Assembly: GCF_040436345.1 (NCBI RefSeq)
Contig: NC_133238.1
Location: forward strand, 5,706,150 to 5,770,149
Direction of reading: 5' to 3'
DNA from: Pagrus major
Taxonomy: Eukaryota > Chordata > Actinopteri > Spariformes > Sparidae
Length of the DNA: 64,000 nt
The notes below the pieces were generated by a model that was not told the DNA's origin, made no database searches, and saw only the letters and a list, made by a program, of their open reading frames with translations. Each line of letters starts with the position of its first letter. Positions within the stretch are counted from its first letter, which is position 1. Positions 62,001 through 64,000 of this stretch are shown in pieces. The position numbers were made by a program, and so were the translations under genes.

Positions 62001-62490
62001 CGGCGAGCCCTCAAGTGTTTGGCGCAATGTCAACCATCCCGTTCTCCCAAACAGATTACGGGATCTCTCCTGGATGGTAGCTCATGAGGTCCTCCCGGTC
62101 AGGTCCGTGATGCACTCCCGGGGCATGTCACCATCCGCCATCTGCCCCCGACCGGGTTGTGGCGCGCCCGAGTCGGCGAGGCACTTGTTCTGGGAGTGCA
62201 GCGCTGCCATTGACCTGTGGGCAATGGCCGGCTCCCAGCAATTCCCGTACTTGCCAGCAGGGGAGGTCCTAGATGCACAACTAGTGCTCTACGGGGTGAG
62301 CCAGAAGAAAAGAACAACAGAGGAATTCTCCAAGCTCTGGCTCACCCTGGCCGCCATGAAAGACGCTATATGGACCTCCAGAAACCTGCTGGCGAGAAAG
62401 CGCATGCAGATCCCCCCCGTGGCTACGATCCAAATGGCTGCAGCGACGGTCCAGGCAGCCGTCGCTGCTGGCGGCAGGCCTAGGACGTAG
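59089..62490 (+). CDS. Keno-6 ORF2, AP-like endonuclease and reverse transcriptase
   Basis: 1133 aa, fully open, with all motifs as in Keno-2. A private Leu-to-Met lies in RLRG-x-TMEG downstream of the RT core. Confidence 0.94.
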   Translation: MSYLLFLPIILMTLNISTLNVRSVRSGVRAQTVLSYLNSFTSDVFLLQECNLPFLTTYRKWEEKWPLGQSMWSGSNHNKSDGVAILIKNPLVVVRGSTVVRDGRAVLAHLTYMGQDFNLLNVYGFNDKNDRYDLLEELQSHMLGRVPLVVGGDFNCVLSRTDRRGAGEDFKVDKTSVLLQDICKDFKLQDCFKSMHPREEGFTWFSGDGTKASRIDYVFTRDCPPTDARLTPVFFSDHAMLSCTLTLSSGVTVGSGLWKLNCSLLEDREIVGQYREQYSQWQTLQDFYDSRAHWWEWVKTKTKAFFRQAGRKKKDKEKRCMLGLQKRLQRYFKLVNQGFDFNDDILEVKKQMSKLAEIKSQGIILRSKEREREEGEKCTRYFFKKIASRSGVLTKLKKEDGFLTANTNELIETVELFYNKLYEKKDIETDITEQVLEYIDRTVEESVLLTQDFTLLELGKCLKNFKKGKSPGQDGLPLEFYLTFWDILAHDLLTVFNDFERLDLLPESFRVGIVTLIHKKEDQTDLKNWRPITLLNFDCKLFSKLLSTRLSLVLGEVIHPDQACAIPGRKITDSLVLIRDTICYARDRDIRLVLLNLDFEKAFDRVSHQYLFQVLQKMGFPERVIAWVGLLYRGINSKILVNGQLTKAVNICCGVRQGCPLSALLYVICVEPLAQILRRDKWINGVSIPGSGGLVTKCLLYMDDVNVLCTDLLAVNRTMDLTDWYGRASGARLNRDKTQAQFYGPWTVTETTGLPLTVTLTDMKILGVKFDGEGGGRSNWLDAIGKVRKRLGYWRLRGMTMEGKVLVIKAVILPLFLLISSVFIPPRRVLLDLDRAIFYFLWGSKWERLRRNVMKMPKTKGGKDVPDLHLFLGSQYTTLHLKYATSPSRDHKTSAMARFWMGSYLRTLKFLPVDLRAPVSFKLPTAYDFIRKFLKDFNLEQEELSLLTNHRSLLSLVQEREPVSPVRGLAIGEPSSVWRNVNHPVLPNRLRDLSWMVAHEVLPVRSVMHSRGMSPSAICPRPGCGAPESARHLFWECSAAIDLWAMAGSQQFPYLPAGEVLDAQLVLYGVSQKKRTTEEFSKLWLTLAAMKDAIWTSRNLLARKRMQIPPVATIQMAAATVQAAVAAGGRPRT

Positions 62491-63057
62491 CCACATGAAG
62501 CATCGCCTCTGCGCTCATTCGGAGGTGGGAGCCGGAGCCACACACAAAGGTCAAGGCAGCAGCGGCCTGATCCTCCGGGTGTGGCAGGTGGGAAGGAGCA
62601 AGAGGCTGAGGGCCTCCTCTGAGCATCACCAGCGGGTACCCAGGGATCTGATGGGAGAGCGGGATGAGTTCCCCATGATAGGGACTCACCCCGCTCCTGC
62701 ATAACAAAGACTTGAGAGCTTTTAAATGCCCTCCCTTTTTAAAAAAGACACACTGATATATTATACACTTACACTGATTCACAGAACGGACTTTTAATGC
62801 CACAAAGGAGCACTTTGTTTTAACATGTCTTGTGTATTTTAAGGCAACAATTATGTTTTTTTTTTTAATCTGTAAACACCTTTTATTGGATATGATGGTG
62901 TTTTTTTTATGGTGGATGGTTATACAGATTTAACTACTGTATTGTTGCGGATGACATGTTGATTTTAAGTGTTTTCAAATTGTATTGTGGACTGTGTTCT
63001 GAATAAGTGTGAAAAATAGAGAAACTTGTGTCAATAAACTTTTTTCAAAAGAAAAAA

Positions 63058-63207
63058 TCTGTTCTTATCAGTTTAATATCTGATATGTCCTCTATATGGG
63101 GACAACATATTAAATGGATTTTTAGCCTCGGGAGCTGAAACAGGGGCTTGCTCCGTTCACTCCACGCATCGACCCGGTATTGCAGCGCCGCCGGGAACGG
63201 TGCACCC
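63058..63207 (+). pseudogene. U2 snRNA 3' remnant (nt 39-188) downstream of Keno-6
   Basis: Consensus remnant. Confidence 0.96.
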
Positions 63208-63645
63208 CTCTCCGGCCTTGTTGAAAATCAATCAGTGTTGCAGACCAAAGGCCTTGACAAACTTGACATTGCGGCACAGAATCGGCAGCAAGAAGAAGGC
63301 TGGCAAACCGCAGCGAGAGCTGCGCTTTGCATGGTCAGAAAAAGAGGCAAAACTGCCTCGCCGCGGCCGGTGCGCAATACCTGCTGAGTGTGCCCTGCAT
63401 TTCCCCCCCGCGGTCCTCAACTGAAACAGAGAGTCTGGAAGCGCCCGAGTGTTTGTGACGTTTGGTGGCCTGCGCCCAACGAGCAGGCTTTTCTCTCTCC
63501 ACAAACCGGTCGAGTAGAGCCTGGGATAATGTGGGGACGGGCGTGGCCAGGGATTTTGGTGCGCGATGAGCCAAGTGAGGCTCACCATGAGAAGAGTGCC
63601 TGGGACCACAGCTGTCTTGGCTGCTGTCGAGGAGAGGCGCTGTAC

Positions 63646-63763
63646 TTACTCGGGTTTCTCTTCATAACGCACAAGTCTTTCGCCTTTTACTAAAGACTTC
63701 CGTGGAGAGGAACACCAATGAGTTGAAGATATTTTTGGCAGGCTTTGCCGTTTGGCTGAGCCT
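63646..63763 (+). ncRNA. U5 spliceosomal snRNA
   Basis: Complete copy downstream of the Keno-6 U2 remnant. Confidence 0.93.
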
Positions 63764-63937
63764 CGTGCATGTGTGAAAATCAATAAAGCCGGCCTTAACC
63801 AGACTCGGGGCTAAGCCACGGAGCGCTTGGGAGGAGCCGCTAAGCACAAGCCACTCCGCCGCGCAATGCAAATGGCACACCGCGACGAGTGTGAAGCGTG
63901 CCAGGAGGTGGGCTCAGGCAGCAGACGACTGGGGCTC

Positions 63938-64000
63938 ATCGCTTCTCGGCCTTTTGGCTAAGATCAAGTGTAGTATCTGTTCTTATCAGTTTAATATCTG
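63938..64000 (+). ncRNA. U2 spliceosomal snRNA, 5' part (cut by window end)
   Basis: Nt 1-63, including stem-loop I and an intact branch-point recognition sequence, so no LINE is present at the usual site. Confidence 0.95.

Larger units (their letters stand above)
57397..63057 (+). mobile_element. Keno-6, full-length LINE, both ORFs open, no U2 promoter upstream
   Basis: Same U2 junctions, but the flank upstream lacks U2 nt 1, the PSE and the octamer. The 3' UTR shares two substitutions with Keno-3, and ORF1 shares RADIAF with Keno-5. The element itself looks whole. Confidence 0.93.
63058..64000 (+). repeat. U2-U5 snRNA tandem array, block G (runs off window)
   Basis: One unit after Keno-6: a 5'-truncated U2, a complete U5, then the first 63 nt of an uninterrupted U2. 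Confidence 0.97.

Overview
The window is a vertebrate, most likely teleost, tandem array of small nuclear RNA genes carrying six copies of a U2-specific LINE. It holds no bacterial genes. Each array unit is 918-919 bp and contains two snRNA genes on the + strand. The U2 gene is 188 nt and starts with the canonical vertebrate U2 5' end. The U5 gene is about 118 nt, has the invariant U5 loop I, and lies about 438 bp downstream of U2. Each gene has its own proximal sequence element (PSE) about 60 bp upstream and a 3' box about 12-16 bp downstream. U2 also has a perfect octamer (ATGCAAAT) just upstream of its PSE. From memory, linked U2-U5 clusters and compact distal/proximal snRNA promoters have been reported in teleosts, which is why I favour a fish; species cannot be decided here.

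Layout: array block 1-9134; Keno-1 9135-14794; array 14795-21210; Keno-2 21211-26880; array 26881-28704; Keno-3 28705-34380; array 34381-38960; Keno-4 38961-44624; array 44625-47366; Keno-5 47367-53037; array 53038-57396; Keno-6 57397-63057; array 63058-64000. I count 26 complete U2 genes, 6 U2 genes split by a LINE, 2 U2 genes cut by the window edges, 32 complete U5 genes and 1 truncated U5 gene.

The LINEs are about 5.66-5.68 kb, all full length, all in the U2 sense orientation and all at the same U2 position. Each encodes ORF1 (442 aa, three CCHC zinc knuckles) and ORF2 (1133 aa, AP-like endonuclease, reverse transcriptase, C-terminal zinc knuckle). This is the Tx1/L1-type layout of the family called Keno, known for targeting U2 genes. 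Five of six copies have both frames open; Keno-1 has a one-base frameshift in ORF2. Insertion keeps U2 nt 1-26 (all of stem-loop I), removes nt 27-37/38 (which contain the branch-point recognition sequence) and resumes at nt 38/39.

Working model (inference): Keno destroys the U2 it enters but leaves that gene's promoter and start site directly upstream, so it could be transcribed as a U2 stem-loop I-Keno RNA. Keno-6 is the exception. A 219-bp deletion upstream removed the U2 octamer and PSE and the 3' part of the preceding U5 gene. Further points of interest are hairpins in the Keno 5' and 3' UTRs, an intron-like segment in the 5' UTR, a dense TTTTA motif field in ORF2, mosaic sequence variants among Keno copies, and a duplicated two-unit block in the array.
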